DNA of 40,510 nt from positions 1 through 40,510 of the forward strand of contig PXBW01000324.1 of the NCBI GenBank assembly GCA_003566775.1, written 5' to 3'. Made by a program: the position numbers and the translations under genes. This document shows, piece after piece, positions 16,910-26,435 of the stretch. Position 1 is the stretch's first letter. The number at the start of each line of letters is the position of its first letter. The notes beneath the pieces are model-generated. The model was not told the DNA's origin and ran no database searches. It saw nothing but the letters and a program-made list of their open reading frames with translations. Origin of the DNA: a candidate division WS1 bacterium (GTDB lineage Bacteria > Armatimonadota > Zipacnadia > Zipacnadales > UBA5352).

Positions 16910-17932
16910 ATGTCCGAAACATGCTCCGAACATGATTTGAGCCGGCAGAATGGGCAGGCCTCTGTAGAACCGGAACAGCGCGCTCCAACGATCTGGACCT
17001 GGGTATTGCTGGCAACCGTGCCCCTGACGTGGGGCTTCAACTTCATATCGCTGAAGGTGCTCAAAGAGGATTTCGGTGTCGCCGGACCGCTCGCGGGCGT
17101 GTACGGATTGCTTTCGGCGCGTTACGCGCTGATGGTAGTCGCGCTCATGCTTACCCTCTGGATAGTCGAGCGGGATCTGACCATCCGCCGCGAGCACTGG
17201 CGCTACCTGCTTGGCTTTGCATTCGTAGTGGTCGTCATCTATCAGGGGACCTTCACCGCCGGCGTATTCTATACTCTGGCGGCGGAGGGTGCGCTTCTCA
17301 TCTCAACCGCGCCGATCTGGGCGGCGCTTATCAACCATGTACTGGGATGGGAGCGCCTCACCCGGCGTCAGACGGTCGGGACCGCGATCGGCTTCATCGG
17401 CATCGCGGCCGTGGTTTTCGGCGGACTGGGCGCACGCACAGTGCCTGAACACCATCACTTCGGCATTGCCATCATGGTCCTGGCGGGTATCCTCTGGGCA
17501 AGCTACGCTGTCTTCTCCAAGCCCCTGCTGCGGCATTACAGCCCGTTGAAGGTGACTGCGTGGATCCACACCCTCGGCGCCGTCGTTCTGATCCCGCTCG
17601 GAGCGCCCGCGGCCCTGCAGGTGGACTGGGCCAACATGTCGCTGATAACCTGGGGCTGCCTGCTTCACTTTTCGCTGCTGGCCGGTGTCTATGCGTTCTT
17701 CGTCTGGTACAAGGGTGTGCAGGTAATCGGCTCTTCACGTACCGTCCTCTTTCAGTACTGCGTTCCTGTGGTAGCCACCGTCCTGGCTTACCTGCTGTTG
17801 CAGGAGGTCCCGACCTGGTTGCAGGTGATCGGAATCGGTGTTACGCTGTTTGGAGTGAACCTGGCAGTTCGCAGAAGGGCGAAGGACCCGCCGATCATGG
17901 AAGATCATCCCGAGGTTCCGGGGGGCGAGTAG
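16910..17932 (+). CDS. EamA / DMT superfamily transporter
   Basis: 340 aa from the ATG at 16910, with GGGAG about 12 bases upstream and a consensus promoter just before. Two EamA repeats of five membrane segments each: TWGFNFISLKV opens the first and WASYAVFSKPLL opens the second. The ends of the repeats are marked by LLISTAPIWAAL and FQYCVPVVATVLAYLLLQEVPT. The family exports amino acids, nucleobases or drugs; the substrate cannot be told. Two bases separate its stop from the next gene's GTG, so they are one operon. Confidence 0.88.
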   Translation: MSETCSEHDLSRQNGQASVEPEQRAPTIWTWVLLATVPLTWGFNFISLKVLKEDFGVAGPLAGVYGLLSARYALMVVALMLTLWIVERDLTIRREHWRYLLGFAFVVVVIYQGTFTAGVFYTLAAEGALLISTAPIWAALINHVLGWERLTRRQTVGTAIGFIGIAAVVFGGLGARTVPEHHHFGIAIMVLAGILWASYAVFSKPLLRHYSPLKVTAWIHTLGAVVLIPLGAPAALQVDWANMSLITWGCLLHFSLLAGVYAFFVWYKGVQVIGSSRTVLFQYCVPVVATVLAYLLLQEVPTWLQVIGIGVTLFGVNLAVRRRAKDPPIMEDHPEVPGGE

Positions 17933-17934
17933 CA

Positions 17935-18699
17935 GTGAAAGCTCTCGTATTCAGCGATGTACATGGCGAGATGGACCTTGTTCGCGAGTTGATCGATCTC
18001 GCGCCGGATCTGAAGTGCGACCTCGGCCTCTTCTGCGGTGATGTGGTGCGAGGATATGCGCGGGGCGACGAGTTCCTTGACGCCCGAGCGAATGGGCGTG
18101 AACCGGACAGCCGCAAGCCCGAGATTCTCGAGGAGCGCGACGAGGATATCGCATTCTACTCGGAGTTCCGTGAAAGCCTGCAGGCGGCGCCTTTCCCGAT
18201 CTACGGCGTCCCGGGCAACATGGACGCCCCAGAAGGACGCTACCTGAGATGCGCGCTGACGGAGACGGGCGCGCGGTCTCCGCTGGAAGTAGTGCACCGC
18301 TCTCCAACCCGACACCACGGCATTGCGATCTGCGGTCTCGGCGGCGAAATCACCGCAGAGCAGCGCGAGGTATCTCTGGTACTGCAGTTTCCGCGCTGGG
18401 AGGCGCTCCATCAGTTTCGAGTGCTCGACCTCGTCGATGATCCAACAGTAGTCGTGTTGCATACCCCACCCGTCGGCGATGTCGTGGACATCGACAACGG
18501 AGGGCACAAGGGCAGTGAGGTCGTAAACGAGATTCTCGATGCCTACGGCCCCACGCTGGCGGTCGCAGGGCACGCCCACGATGCACAGGGCCGGGAGACC
18601 ATCGCACGAACGACAGTCGTCAATCCCGGCGCGCTCAAGAACGGCAACTACGCGGTCGTCGATCTTGAGAGCATGGAGGCGGACCTGCGCAGCCTCTGA
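17935..18699 (+). CDS. Calcineurin-like metallophosphoesterase
   Basis: 254 aa from a GTG two bases after the eamA stop, preceded by GGGGGG. The longer upstream frame is within eamA and rejected. All family metal motifs are in order: SDVHGE (D-x-H), FCGDVV (GD), VPGNMD (GNxD), VVLHTPP (single His) and AGHAHD (GHxH). This fits a YfcE/YmdB-like cytoplasmic phosphodiesterase of the class that binds two metal ions. The substrate is unknown; a link to the transporter or to ribB is not evident. Confidence 0.87.
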   Translation: MKALVFSDVHGEMDLVRELIDLAPDLKCDLGLFCGDVVRGYARGDEFLDARANGREPDSRKPEILEERDEDIAFYSEFRESLQAAPFPIYGVPGNMDAPEGRYLRCALTETGARSPLEVVHRSPTRHHGIAICGLGGEITAEQREVSLVLQFPRWEALHQFRVLDLVDDPTVVVLHTPPVGDVVDIDNGGHKGSEVVNEILDAYGPTLAVAGHAHDAQGRETIARTTVVNPGALKNGNYAVVDLESMEADLRSL

Positions 18700-18743
18700 C
18701 ACCGAACGAGAAGCTACCTGACGACGCGGTCGACCTGACCCAT

Positions 18744-19403
18744 ATGACGGTCCGCGAGATCGGTTCCTGCGGACGCGGTCGAATGAACTGGAGCATTGAT
18801 TCAAGTATGTCGAGGATAGATGAGGCAATCGAGGCCCTTCGCTCGGGCGGCTTCGTTGTGCTTGAGGACCATCCCGAGCGTGAGAACGAGGCCGATGTGC
18901 TTCTTGCGGGCGAGCAGGCGACCGGCGAGAGCGTCAACTGGCTTGCGATGCATGCGCGCGGCCTTATCACCGTTGCAGTCGCCCCTGAGATACTTAAGCG
19001 GCTCGACATACCTCTGCTGCCACAGCGGTATGCGGTTGACAACGCCCCGCGCTTCACCGAGCCTGTCGATGCGGTTGAAGGAACAACCACCGGCGCATCC
19101 GCATTCGACCGGGCGATTACACTGCGCAAACTCGCGGATCCTGAGTCGCGCCCGGAGGATTTCTCACGACCCGGGCATGTCTTCCCATTGCAGTGTATGC
19201 CCGGCTGCCTGCTCGACCGACGCGGGCATACTGAGGGCGCAATCACGCTGGCACGACTCGCGGGGCTGAGACCTGTCGTGGCGATCGCTGAACTGATGAA
19301 CGAGGAGGGCCGTATGGCTCGCGGTGAAGAGGTGACGCAGTTCGCGCGCGTCCACGGCCTCCCACTAATCAGCGTGCAGAAGCTCGTGGACCGCACCACA
19401 TAG
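18744..19403 (+). CDS. ribB: 3,4-dihydroxy-2-butanone 4-phosphate synthase
   Basis: Up to 219 aa; the ATG at 18807 (198 aa, MSRIDEAIEAL) is an equally good start, as family members usually begin close to this helix and none of the ATGs has a clear ribosome binding site. Conserved RibB motifs: EDHPERENEADV (acidic metal/substrate loop), GLITVAVAP, EGTTTGASAFDRA, RPGHVFPLQ and RGHTEGA with the catalytic His and Glu, and NEEGRMARG. It converts ribulose 5-phosphate into the four-carbon riboflavin precursor plus formate. No GTP cyclohydrolase II domain is fused and no other rib genes are near, so it is a stand-alone copy. Last gene of the eamA-led operon, 44 bp after the phosphoesterase. Confidence 0.9.
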   Translation: MTVREIGSCGRGRMNWSIDSSMSRIDEAIEALRSGGFVVLEDHPERENEADVLLAGEQATGESVNWLAMHARGLITVAVAPEILKRLDIPLLPQRYAVDNAPRFTEPVDAVEGTTTGASAFDRAITLRKLADPESRPEDFSRPGHVFPLQCMPGCLLDRRGHTEGAITLARLAGLRPVVAIAELMNEEGRMARGEEVTQFARVHGLPLISVQKLVDRTT

Positions 19404-19495
19404 GGCTGTCTCCCGTGACTTACTGCCGGGTAGTCCCCCGGGGTATGCGCCCCGTTGCGACCGGATCCTGACTGCGCACAGAGGGGAGTGCGGCT

Positions 19496-20758
19496 TCAGA
19501 GAGCAAAGAGCACGATCATGCCGGCAATGAATGAGAAGCTGAAGGCGATCGCGATCGCTCTGGCAAGCTGCCAGGTGCCGATGAAGGTCGCGAGTGCGGC
19601 CTTACCCAGTAGATTCGACAGATAGGCGATGATGACCACGTTGACGCCCTCCGCCGCGGCGAGACGTTCTTCCGCCACCAGCCGCGCTGTGCTCAGCGTG
19701 ATGGCATCCACCCCGCCGAGGCCGGAGATCGCGCTGATAGCATACATCCCCGCCTCACCGTAGTAGTACTGGGCTGCAGTCAGGAAGAAGATGGCGAAGC
19801 CGTAGAACAGGCCGAAGATCAGTGCGCTGTCGAGTTGCACCGGATTCTTCACGTCAGGTACATCGCCCTCGATCTCGCGGTCTATGCTGATCCAGTAGAT
19901 CACAAAGGGAATCAGCGAAGCGAAAAACACTATCAGCAGCGAAAGACCGGCGTCGGCGAGGAACTCCGGGTTGACAATGGTGATCTCAACCGCCATGCGC
20001 GGCACGGTCATCGCGGACGCGACGACAATCGCCAGCACCGCCGGGTAGACGAATGCCTGGCTCTCACGCGCCCGGCGAGAGAAGCTGAAGGTAGTGGCAG
20101 TGCTCGAGATGAGTCCGCCGACCAGCCCGGAGACCGTTCCCGCCTGTCTTCTGCCGATCAGCTTGTACGATCCGTATCCAATGAGGTTGATCGCAGAGAC
20201 CAGCACTACCATCAGCCAGATGTTGTAAGGGTTTATCACGTCGAACGGGCCATAGGTCTGATTCGGCAGCACCGGAAGCACCACGAAGGCGACCAGGCCG
20301 AACTGCACCATCGCGTAGATGTCTTTCTCCCCGGCCCTGTCGGCAAGCGCATGAAGCTGTGGCTTGAAGTGCAGCAACGCCGCCGTAACCACGCCCAGAG
20401 CGATGGCCAACTCCATGAGATCGATGTAGACCATGATCCCCAGGCCGAAGGTCATCAGCGCGGCCAGTTCGGTCGTGAGACCACGGCGCCCCTGTTCGAG
20501 ATAACCGATATGACCTATAACCAGCAGGGCCCCCAGCACCAGCATTGCCGCGGGCATCAGCCAGACCATACCGGTCTGCTCCGCAACGAGCGCCGTTGTG
20601 GTGCCGACACCAGAGATCAGAATGAAGCTGCGGATGCCGAGCGGACGTCTCTCGCGCCGCTCGCGCTCGAGGCCGATGAAGGCCCCGAGCAGCAATGACA
20701 CCGCAAAGCTGACGAACAGTGCTGCAATATCGGGATCATCCATTGGCAACCACCCCAT
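19496..20758 (-). CDS. MgtC/SapB and DUF4010 domain membrane protein
   Basis: 420 aa, or 415 from the ATG at 20743, which has GGGGTGG 7 bases upstream and is a strong alternative. The N-terminal half is an MgtC/SapB domain (FAVSLLLGAFIGLERERRER, then GIRSFILISGVGT), with the usual Arg/Glu-rich turn. The C-terminal half is DUF4010-like (GTVSGLVGGLISSTATTFSFSRRARE; SGLGGVDAITLSTA). About 11-12 membrane segments in all. MgtC proteins are linked to magnesium limitation and F-type ATPase control; the role of the two-domain form is unknown. Convergent with ribB. Confidence 0.85.
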   Translation of the reverse strand: MGWLPMDDPDIAALFVSFAVSLLLGAFIGLERERRERRPLGIRSFILISGVGTTTALVAEQTGMVWLMPAAMLVLGALLVIGHIGYLEQGRRGLTTELAALMTFGLGIMVYIDLMELAIALGVVTAALLHFKPQLHALADRAGEKDIYAMVQFGLVAFVVLPVLPNQTYGPFDVINPYNIWLMVVLVSAINLIGYGSYKLIGRRQAGTVSGLVGGLISSTATTFSFSRRARESQAFVYPAVLAIVVASAMTVPRMAVEITIVNPEFLADAGLSLLIVFFASLIPFVIYWISIDREIEGDVPDVKNPVQLDSALIFGLFYGFAIFFLTAAQYYYGEAGMYAISAISGLGGVDAITLSTARLVAEERLAAAEGVNVVIIAYLSNLLGKAALATFIGTWQLARAIAIAFSFSFIAGMIVLFAL

Positions 20759-21010
20759 AAGATAGAACGCTTCCCGACGGGCCTCGGGAATGCCTATTGG
20801 ATTTCGCCGGGCGCGACCGATAATCCTGCGCGGTCTGCTGAACTACACCCGTTTGCAGCCACTCTGTCTTCCTCGCACCTTTGGCCCGCCTCGCTGCGCA
20901 TCTCGCTCCGCCATCGTCCATTTCCACGCAGATGAGGAGGTCCTTCGTCGCGACGCGCGGAAGAGCGCCTCGAACGGTGCTATGACTGTCCGACATCGGA
21001 GGTCGCTGTA

Positions 21011-23038
21011 GTGGACAAACTCAATCGTTTCGGCCGGATGATGCAGGAGTTCATGGTGCGCAGAGTGCGTGCGATCAGTGATGCCAACCGTGAGACGATC
21101 CTCGATATGCGCTCGAAGAAAGCCGCGCTCGACTATCAGGACCATCTGCGCAAGGGGCTGCGCAAGACGTTCGGACGCAAGCCCGCGAAGACCCCTCTGA
21201 AATCTCGCATTACAGGCAGTATTGAACGGGACGACTACTCCATCGAGAAGGTGATCTTCGAAAGCCGGCCCAACCTTCCGGTCACCGGTAATCTCTACCT
21301 GCCTCACGGTGTGGAAGGCCCCGCACCTGCAGTGCTGGGCGTATGCGGCCACTCCGTCAACGGCAAGGCCTCGGAGGCGTATCAATCGTTCTCGCAGGGT
21401 CTGGCCAGGCACGGCTACGTTGTCTTCATCTTCGATCCGCTCAGTCAGGGTGAACGGATGCAGTACCCCGACGGCGAGGGAGGCTCCGTAATCGGTCCGT
21501 GCACCCGCGAGCACAACTGGCTGGGGCGTCAGCAGGTCCTGCTCGGCGAGTTCTTCGGCTCGTGGCGTGCGTGGGATGGTGTGCAGGCACTGGAGTACCT
21601 GCGCGAACGCCCGGAGGTCGATCCCAACCAGATAGGCCTCACCGGCAACTCCGGCGGCGGCACGATGACCACGATGCTGCTAGCGGCCACCGGAGCGTGG
21701 TTCGGCGAGACGCCGTTCTCGATGGCCGCGCCAAGCTGCTACATCACCACATGGCGTTGCAACACCGAGAACGAGCTTCCCGCCGACGCCGAGCAGCAAC
21801 CGCCCCATGCGCTCGATTACGGCATGGAGATGGGCGATCTGCTGATGCTTCACGCTCCCAGGCCGCTAATACTGCTGGGGCAGGAAAAGGACTACTTCGA
21901 CGCGCGCGGTCTCGAGGACACCTATGAGCGGCTGAAACATTTCTGGGGCCTGTTCGGAGCGGAAGATGACCTGCAACTGTTCATAGGCCCGCGCGCTCAC
22001 GGCTACCCCCGGGAGAATCGGGAGGCCATGTACGAATTCTTCGGCCGCTACTCCGGTCTGAAGAGCAGCGGTGAGCCGGAACTGACGATCGAGGACGATG
22101 AGACCCTTTACTGCACGGAAAGTGGCCAGGTCGATGAGCTTGATCCTGCGACGGTCTGTGACTTCATTCGCGAAAGTTCGCGGGAGCTTGCCGAAAAGCG
22201 CGGCAGAGTTGCAGGCGACGATCTGATCAAGGCCGTGACGAAGCTGCTCAACCTGCCGCGGCGCCCCGAGGATCCGCCACACTTCCGGATCCTGCGACCG
22301 CTGTCGGATCGCGATTGGCCGAAGCCGGGGGCGGTATATCTGCTTGAGACAGATGAGGAGTGGAATGCACAGGCTGTCGTGTACCGACTGGAAGAGGACG
22401 CATGGGCATCTCGCCCGCGACCCGGGGAAGGTGCCGCAACCCTGTGGATGCCGCATCACTCGTCGGACGATGACCTGCGAGAAGATGCCCTGTGCAAGGA
22501 ACTCGGCCGCGGGAGAGACGCATTCTTCACCTGCGACTACCGCGGGATAGGGGAAAGCATCCCGAACACCTGCACGCATCGCTCCTTCGAGGGGCTCTAC
22601 GGCAGCGACTACTTCTATGCCAGCTACGGGCTTATGCTCAATGAATCCTACACCGGTTGGCGAGTGCACGACATACTGCGTACGCTCGACTTCATGGCGG
22701 ACTATGGATATGACGAAGTGCACCTCGTCGGGCGTGGCTGGGGATCGATCCCCGCAGCATTCGCCGCGTTGCTGGACGACCGTGTGGTGCGAGTGACCCT
22801 GCGGCATGCGCCCATCGCGTTCAGCGAGATTGCCGAGAACGAGATGCAGACATGGCCACTCTCCGCAATGGTCCCGGAAGTGCTCCGATACTTCGACCTG
22901 CCAGACGTGTATCGCGCGCTTGAGAAGAAGCAGCTCTCGCTGGTGCAGCCGCGTAGCGCCGAGTTCAAGGCGATGCAGAAGAAGACCGCGAAGGCGAGAC
23001 TGGAGGCCGCCGGGCTGAGCGACAAACTGCTGGAATAG
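21011..23038 (+). CDS. Tandem alpha/beta hydrolase (acetyl-xylan-esterase-like), second domain degenerate
   Basis: 675 aa from a GTG with GGAGG 9 bases upstream. The first domain (about 75-345) resembles acetyl xylan esterases and DUF-type peptidases of the alpha/beta fold: nucleophile Ser214 in GNSGGG, likely acid Asp294, His330 in GPRAHGY. The second domain (about 430-640) has alpha/beta features (CDYRGIGES, HDILRTLDFM, LRHAPIAFS). But its nucleophile elbow reads GRGWG with Gly576 in place of Ser, so it is probably non-catalytic. No signal peptide, so a cytoplasmic enzyme. Substrate unknown; an acylated sugar is plausible from the fold. Start is clear, and there are no obvious operon partners upstream. 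Confidence 0.8.
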   Translation: MDKLNRFGRMMQEFMVRRVRAISDANRETILDMRSKKAALDYQDHLRKGLRKTFGRKPAKTPLKSRITGSIERDDYSIEKVIFESRPNLPVTGNLYLPHGVEGPAPAVLGVCGHSVNGKASEAYQSFSQGLARHGYVVFIFDPLSQGERMQYPDGEGGSVIGPCTREHNWLGRQQVLLGEFFGSWRAWDGVQALEYLRERPEVDPNQIGLTGNSGGGTMTTMLLAATGAWFGETPFSMAAPSCYITTWRCNTENELPADAEQQPPHALDYGMEMGDLLMLHAPRPLILLGQEKDYFDARGLEDTYERLKHFWGLFGAEDDLQLFIGPRAHGYPRENREAMYEFFGRYSGLKSSGEPELTIEDDETLYCTESGQVDELDPATVCDFIRESSRELAEKRGRVAGDDLIKAVTKLLNLPRRPEDPPHFRILRPLSDRDWPKPGAVYLLETDEEWNAQAVVYRLEEDAWASRPRPGEGAATLWMPHHSSDDDLREDALCKELGRGRDAFFTCDYRGIGESIPNTCTHRSFEGLYGSDYFYASYGLMLNESYTGWRVHDILRTLDFMADYGYDEVHLVGRGWGSIPAAFAALLDDRVVRVTLRHAPIAFSEIAENEMQTWPLSAMVPEVLRYFDLPDVYRALEKKQLSLVQPRSAEFKAMQKKTAKARLEAAGLSDKLLE

Positions 23039-23172
23039 CCATCGGAGCTATGCATGCCGGCGCTTTATCGTCAGGCGTACCGAGCGGGCCTTCGCAGGCA
23101 CAGCCCCGAAAGAGGCACCATCGTGAATTCTGACCCTCGCACCAAAACGAGGAGAAAGCTGAGTGATGCTCG

Positions 23173-24810
23173 ATGCCTGGCGCTCTGCTGATTAGCTTCG
23201 CAGGATACCCTTACACGCCAAGCAGCCTCCTTCCTGACAACGGCCTTGCGAATCTCGCGGGATCGCTCGCCGAGGCTGGAGTTGAGTCGCGTATTATCGA
23301 CTACGGTACTGTCTCGACCATGCGCAGGCTTTACCCGGCGGAGTTGACCGAGAGGCTCAAACCTCAGGCGGAGCGTCTCCTTTCCGGTGGGGGCGGGCCT
23401 GATGAGGAGATGCAGGCACAGCTCCGGCGGCTTGATGCCATGCTCGAGCAGCACCGTGAGACACAGATGCGAGAGATAGCGCTGGAGATTGCGGAGGAAG
23501 TGCGCAATCTCCGCCCCGATTTCGTAGGGATGAAGCTCTGGAACGGTGAGGGCTTCACCGGCAGCACATTGATCGCCGAACACATTCGAGAGGAGTTCCC
23601 CTCTCTGCCGATCTACGCGGGGGGCCCTCAGGCCTCATGGTGGGGTGGAGAAATCTACGGGCGCACGAAGGCATTCACCTGCCTCGTTGACGGCGAAGGG
23701 GAGCGCGTAATCAAGCTGCTGGCCCGCCATGCAACGGGAAGAATCGATCTGCAGAGTATCCCCGGCATAACGTACCTCGATGGGACAAAGCCCCGCCGCG
23801 TCCCACGGGCGGAGGGTCTTACTCTCAACGACCTTGCCGATCCGATATACGACAGCGAGGTCTATCCGGCGATGGCCGGTGACGAGAAGGTCAAGATCAT
23901 CGTAATCGACGACAGCCGCGGCTGTCCACATCAATGCGGTTTCTGTGCGCACCCGGTGGAGAGCGGTCGGCGCCTGCGTACGGTGAGCGCCGCAGTACTG
24001 GTCGATCGAATGCAGAGCATCATCGATCGGCACGGCATCACGGCTTTCCGTTTCTCAGGTTCATCCACTCCCGGCGATCTCATGGCCGATGTTGCCGAGG
24101 AGATTCTCGCACGTGGTTTGAACGTGCGCTTCACCAGTTTCGGGCATCTGGCAAGCGCGCGCCCGGATCACTTTGAGCAGATGGCACAGGCCGGACTGCG
24201 CTCCATATTCTTCGGCATAGAGTCGGGCTGTGAGGAAGTGCTGAAACAAGCCGCCCGGAAACGCCTGAGCCTCGACAGGGTCAAGAGCACGATAGACCAG
24301 GCGCAGCAGGCCGGGATCTTCGTGGTGGCAAGCATGATAGTGCCGATGCCCTTTGACACCGAGGAGACGCTGGCGCAGAGCCTCCGGTTTCTGCGCGAGG
24401 TGCGCCCGGATTCTGTACCGGTGCAGTTCCCTGGGCTGATTCCGGGAACACCGTGGTGGAACGAGCCGGAGAGTTTTCGCATCGAGTTCGATCCTGCTGA
24501 GATGACCGAAGTGGGCCTTGATTACAAGATCAAACTGCTCTTCCCCCCTTCAATGTGGGAGGAAGTCCCCTACCGTGTCAACGGCATGACCTTCCGTGAG
24601 TACACCCGGTTGACAGTCGAATTCACCCGGGCGCTGGAGCAGTCGGGGATACTCACGTCGGTACCTGATGACAACGTATTGATTGCGGATTACGCCGGGA
24701 TGGAGCCGCGACAGTTCCGCGATCTCTCGCGACTATGGTGCACGATCGGTGACGCAGAAGCGATGGGCCAGATGGTCGCAACCGCTAACCGCAGCATCCT
24801 CTCAGCGTGA
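23173..24810 (+). CDS. Cobalamin-binding-type radical SAM protein
   Basis: 545 aa from the ATG at 23173; an in-frame stop at 23164 rules out an upstream start. The N-terminus (about 1-200) has a B12-binding-like Rossmann fold (FAGYPYTPSSLLPDNGLANLA; IYAGGPQASWWGGEI) but the DxHxxG cobalamin His is not visible. The radical SAM core begins at about 240, with C251, C255 and C258 (CxxxCxxC) for the iron-sulfur cluster, and has the GIESGCEEVLK motif. These enzymes make a 5'-deoxyadenosyl radical; members with a B12 domain often methylate or rearrange natural-product or lipid substrates. Actual substrate unknown. GAGGAG lies about 20 bases upstream, beside a 10-codon GTG/ATG frame that ends 19 bases into the gene, which could couple or modulate translation. 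Confidence 0.82.
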   Translation: MPGALLISFAGYPYTPSSLLPDNGLANLAGSLAEAGVESRIIDYGTVSTMRRLYPAELTERLKPQAERLLSGGGGPDEEMQAQLRRLDAMLEQHRETQMREIALEIAEEVRNLRPDFVGMKLWNGEGFTGSTLIAEHIREEFPSLPIYAGGPQASWWGGEIYGRTKAFTCLVDGEGERVIKLLARHATGRIDLQSIPGITYLDGTKPRRVPRAEGLTLNDLADPIYDSEVYPAMAGDEKVKIIVIDDSRGCPHQCGFCAHPVESGRRLRTVSAAVLVDRMQSIIDRHGITAFRFSGSSTPGDLMADVAEEILARGLNVRFTSFGHLASARPDHFEQMAQAGLRSIFFGIESGCEEVLKQAARKRLSLDRVKSTIDQAQQAGIFVVASMIVPMPFDTEETLAQSLRFLREVRPDSVPVQFPGLIPGTPWWNEPESFRIEFDPAEMTEVGLDYKIKLLFPPSMWEEVPYRVNGMTFREYTRLTVEFTRALEQSGILTSVPDDNVLIADYAGMEPRQFRDLSRLWCTIGDAEAMGQMVATANRSILSA

Positions 24811-24812
24811 TT

Positions 24813-26435
24813 CTACGAGAGACGGTCATCATCAAGTAACTGTCCGATTCGTCTGCTGAGTTCCCTTAGATCGCAGGGCTTTCGTATCGTCATGTCGGCT
24901 ATCTCCAGTTCCTCGGCATCGGCTTCGTCGGTGAAAGCGCTGAGAATGATGATAATGGTATCCGGCGCGATCTTCCTGACCCGTCGGGCAAGCTCGACAC
25001 CGGATAATCCGGGCATCACCAGGTCGGTGACAACCACCCGTGGGGTAATCTGCCCGGCGTCGCGCGCCATCTCCTCGAACCTGCGTATCGCCTCCTCACC
25101 CGATGAGGTGACCCGCACTCTATAACCGTCAGAGGCGAGAACCTCTCGGGTGACCCGACGCATGCTTGCATTATCATCAACCACCAGCACAGAGGGCATG
25201 GCTTCTTCTGCGAAATGTGGCTGGCAGACGGGCAGTTTCACGGTAACGGTGGTTCCGACTCCGAGTGTGGAATCGAAGCAGATCGAACCGTTATGCTGAT
25301 CGACCACCTTGTGCCCGACGGTGAGTCCCAGGCCCGTTCCGTCCTCATCCTTGGTTGTGAAGAAAGGATCGGCGAGGTGTGAGATGATCTCTTTACTCAT
25401 CCCGACGCCCTCGTCTGTGATCTGTGCCACCACTCGATCGTCCTCAGCGCGCGTTAGGATTGTGATGGTGCCGGGGCGATCCGCCTCCGCAAGCGCATGA
25501 TAGGCGTTGATGATGAGATTCGTGAAGGTGGTGCGCAATCCTGTGGCGCTTCCTTCTATCTGCGGTAGTTCATCGAGATCGAACACGAGTGCATGGTCAT
25601 CGGACTTCTCAATGCGTCCCTCGCTGAGTTCAACTGACTCCCTCAGTATCTGGTTCAGATCTACCTGCTCGGTTGGCTCGTAGGGGCTGCTGGCTGTTAG
25701 AGCCGAGATGCGATCGAGCGCCTCTCCCCCGTCGCGCGCGGCAAGTGCCATCTGTTGCAGACCGTCGGCGAGGGTCTGTGGGTCAACCTCTCCTGACTGC
25801 TCCAGATCCAGCAGCATGACCTCTATGCGGAAGAGGATCGTTGAGAGGAAGTTGTTCATGTCGTGCGCGACCTCGGCCGCCATCTCTCCGATCGAACTCA
25901 GGCGCAGCATCTCATTCAACTGATCCTCGATGGAGTTGTGCGCGGATGCAAGATCTCGAGACAGTGCTTCGTGAGATACCGACTCTCGGGGTGTGGCGTC
26001 GTCGATCTGCTCTGAGAGATGCGTGATGGTCTTCTCGAGCTGTTTGAGAAGCACTTGCTCCTCCTTCTCACGTCGGCGTCTGGCGAGCGCACGTTCGACG
26101 ACTTCCTCTATCTCAGCCACACCGAACGGCTTAGTGATGTAGTCGAGAGCGCCGAGTCTGATAGCGCACTGCGCACTCTGGACTGCCGCGTAAGCGGTAA
26201 TCATCGCCACCTCGCACTTAGGGGCTATCTCCTTGATCCGTCGCAGCACCTCTGTCCCTTCCATCCCTGCCATTCGGATGTCGAGGAATACGAGATCAGG
26301 CGGGTCCGCGCGGATCATCGCAAGTGCTTCGCTTCCACGAGAAGCTGTGCGCACATCGTGGTCGTGATTGAGGATCATGCGCAGTGACTCGCGCGGACCT
26401 GTCTCATCATCAACTACCAGAATCCTGCCACCCAT
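24813..26435 (-). CDS. Receiver-histidine kinase-receiver hybrid protein
   Basis: 540 aa. Order: receiver 1 (5-118; DD at 9-10, phospho-Asp D52, Lys102), coiled linker, dimerisation domain with phospho-His H191 in VAHDMNN, HATPase (about 292-402; NLIINAYHAL, DEGVGM, GTGLGL all intact), receiver 2 (415-535; D471, Lys519). No membrane segment. The HDMNN H-box is like that of PAS-less NtrB/ZraS-style kinases. This is the third gene of a kinase operon; its start lies inside the end of the upstream kinase (26-base overlap) behind a perfect AGGAGG. It is the only protein of the three with receivers of normal sequence, so it may collect phosphate from the others. No DNA-binding domain is present. 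Confidence 0.92.
   Translation of the reverse strand: MGGRILVVDDETGPRESLRMILNHDHDVRTASRGSEALAMIRADPPDLVFLDIRMAGMEGTEVLRRIKEIAPKCEVAMITAYAAVQSAQCAIRLGALDYITKPFGVAEIEEVVERALARRRREKEEQVLLKQLEKTITHLSEQIDDATPRESVSHEALSRDLASAHNSIEDQLNEMLRLSSIGEMAAEVAHDMNNFLSTILFRIEVMLLDLEQSGEVDPQTLADGLQQMALAARDGGEALDRISALTASSPYEPTEQVDLNQILRESVELSEGRIEKSDDHALVFDLDELPQIEGSATGLRTTFTNLIINAYHALAEADRPGTITILTRAEDDRVVAQITDEGVGMSKEIISHLADPFFTTKDEDGTGLGLTVGHKVVDQHNGSICFDSTLGVGTTVTVKLPVCQPHFAEEAMPSVLVVDDNASMRRVTREVLASDGYRVRVTSSGEEAIRRFEEMARDAGQITPRVVVTDLVMPGLSGVELARRVRKIAPDTIIIILSAFTDEADAEELEIADMTIRKPCDLRELSRRIGQLLDDDRLS

Noticed and set aside
19404-19495. Terminator between ribB and the MgtC gene
   Set aside because: Only short GGGG/CCCC pairings with no T-run; not distinguishable from GC-rich background.
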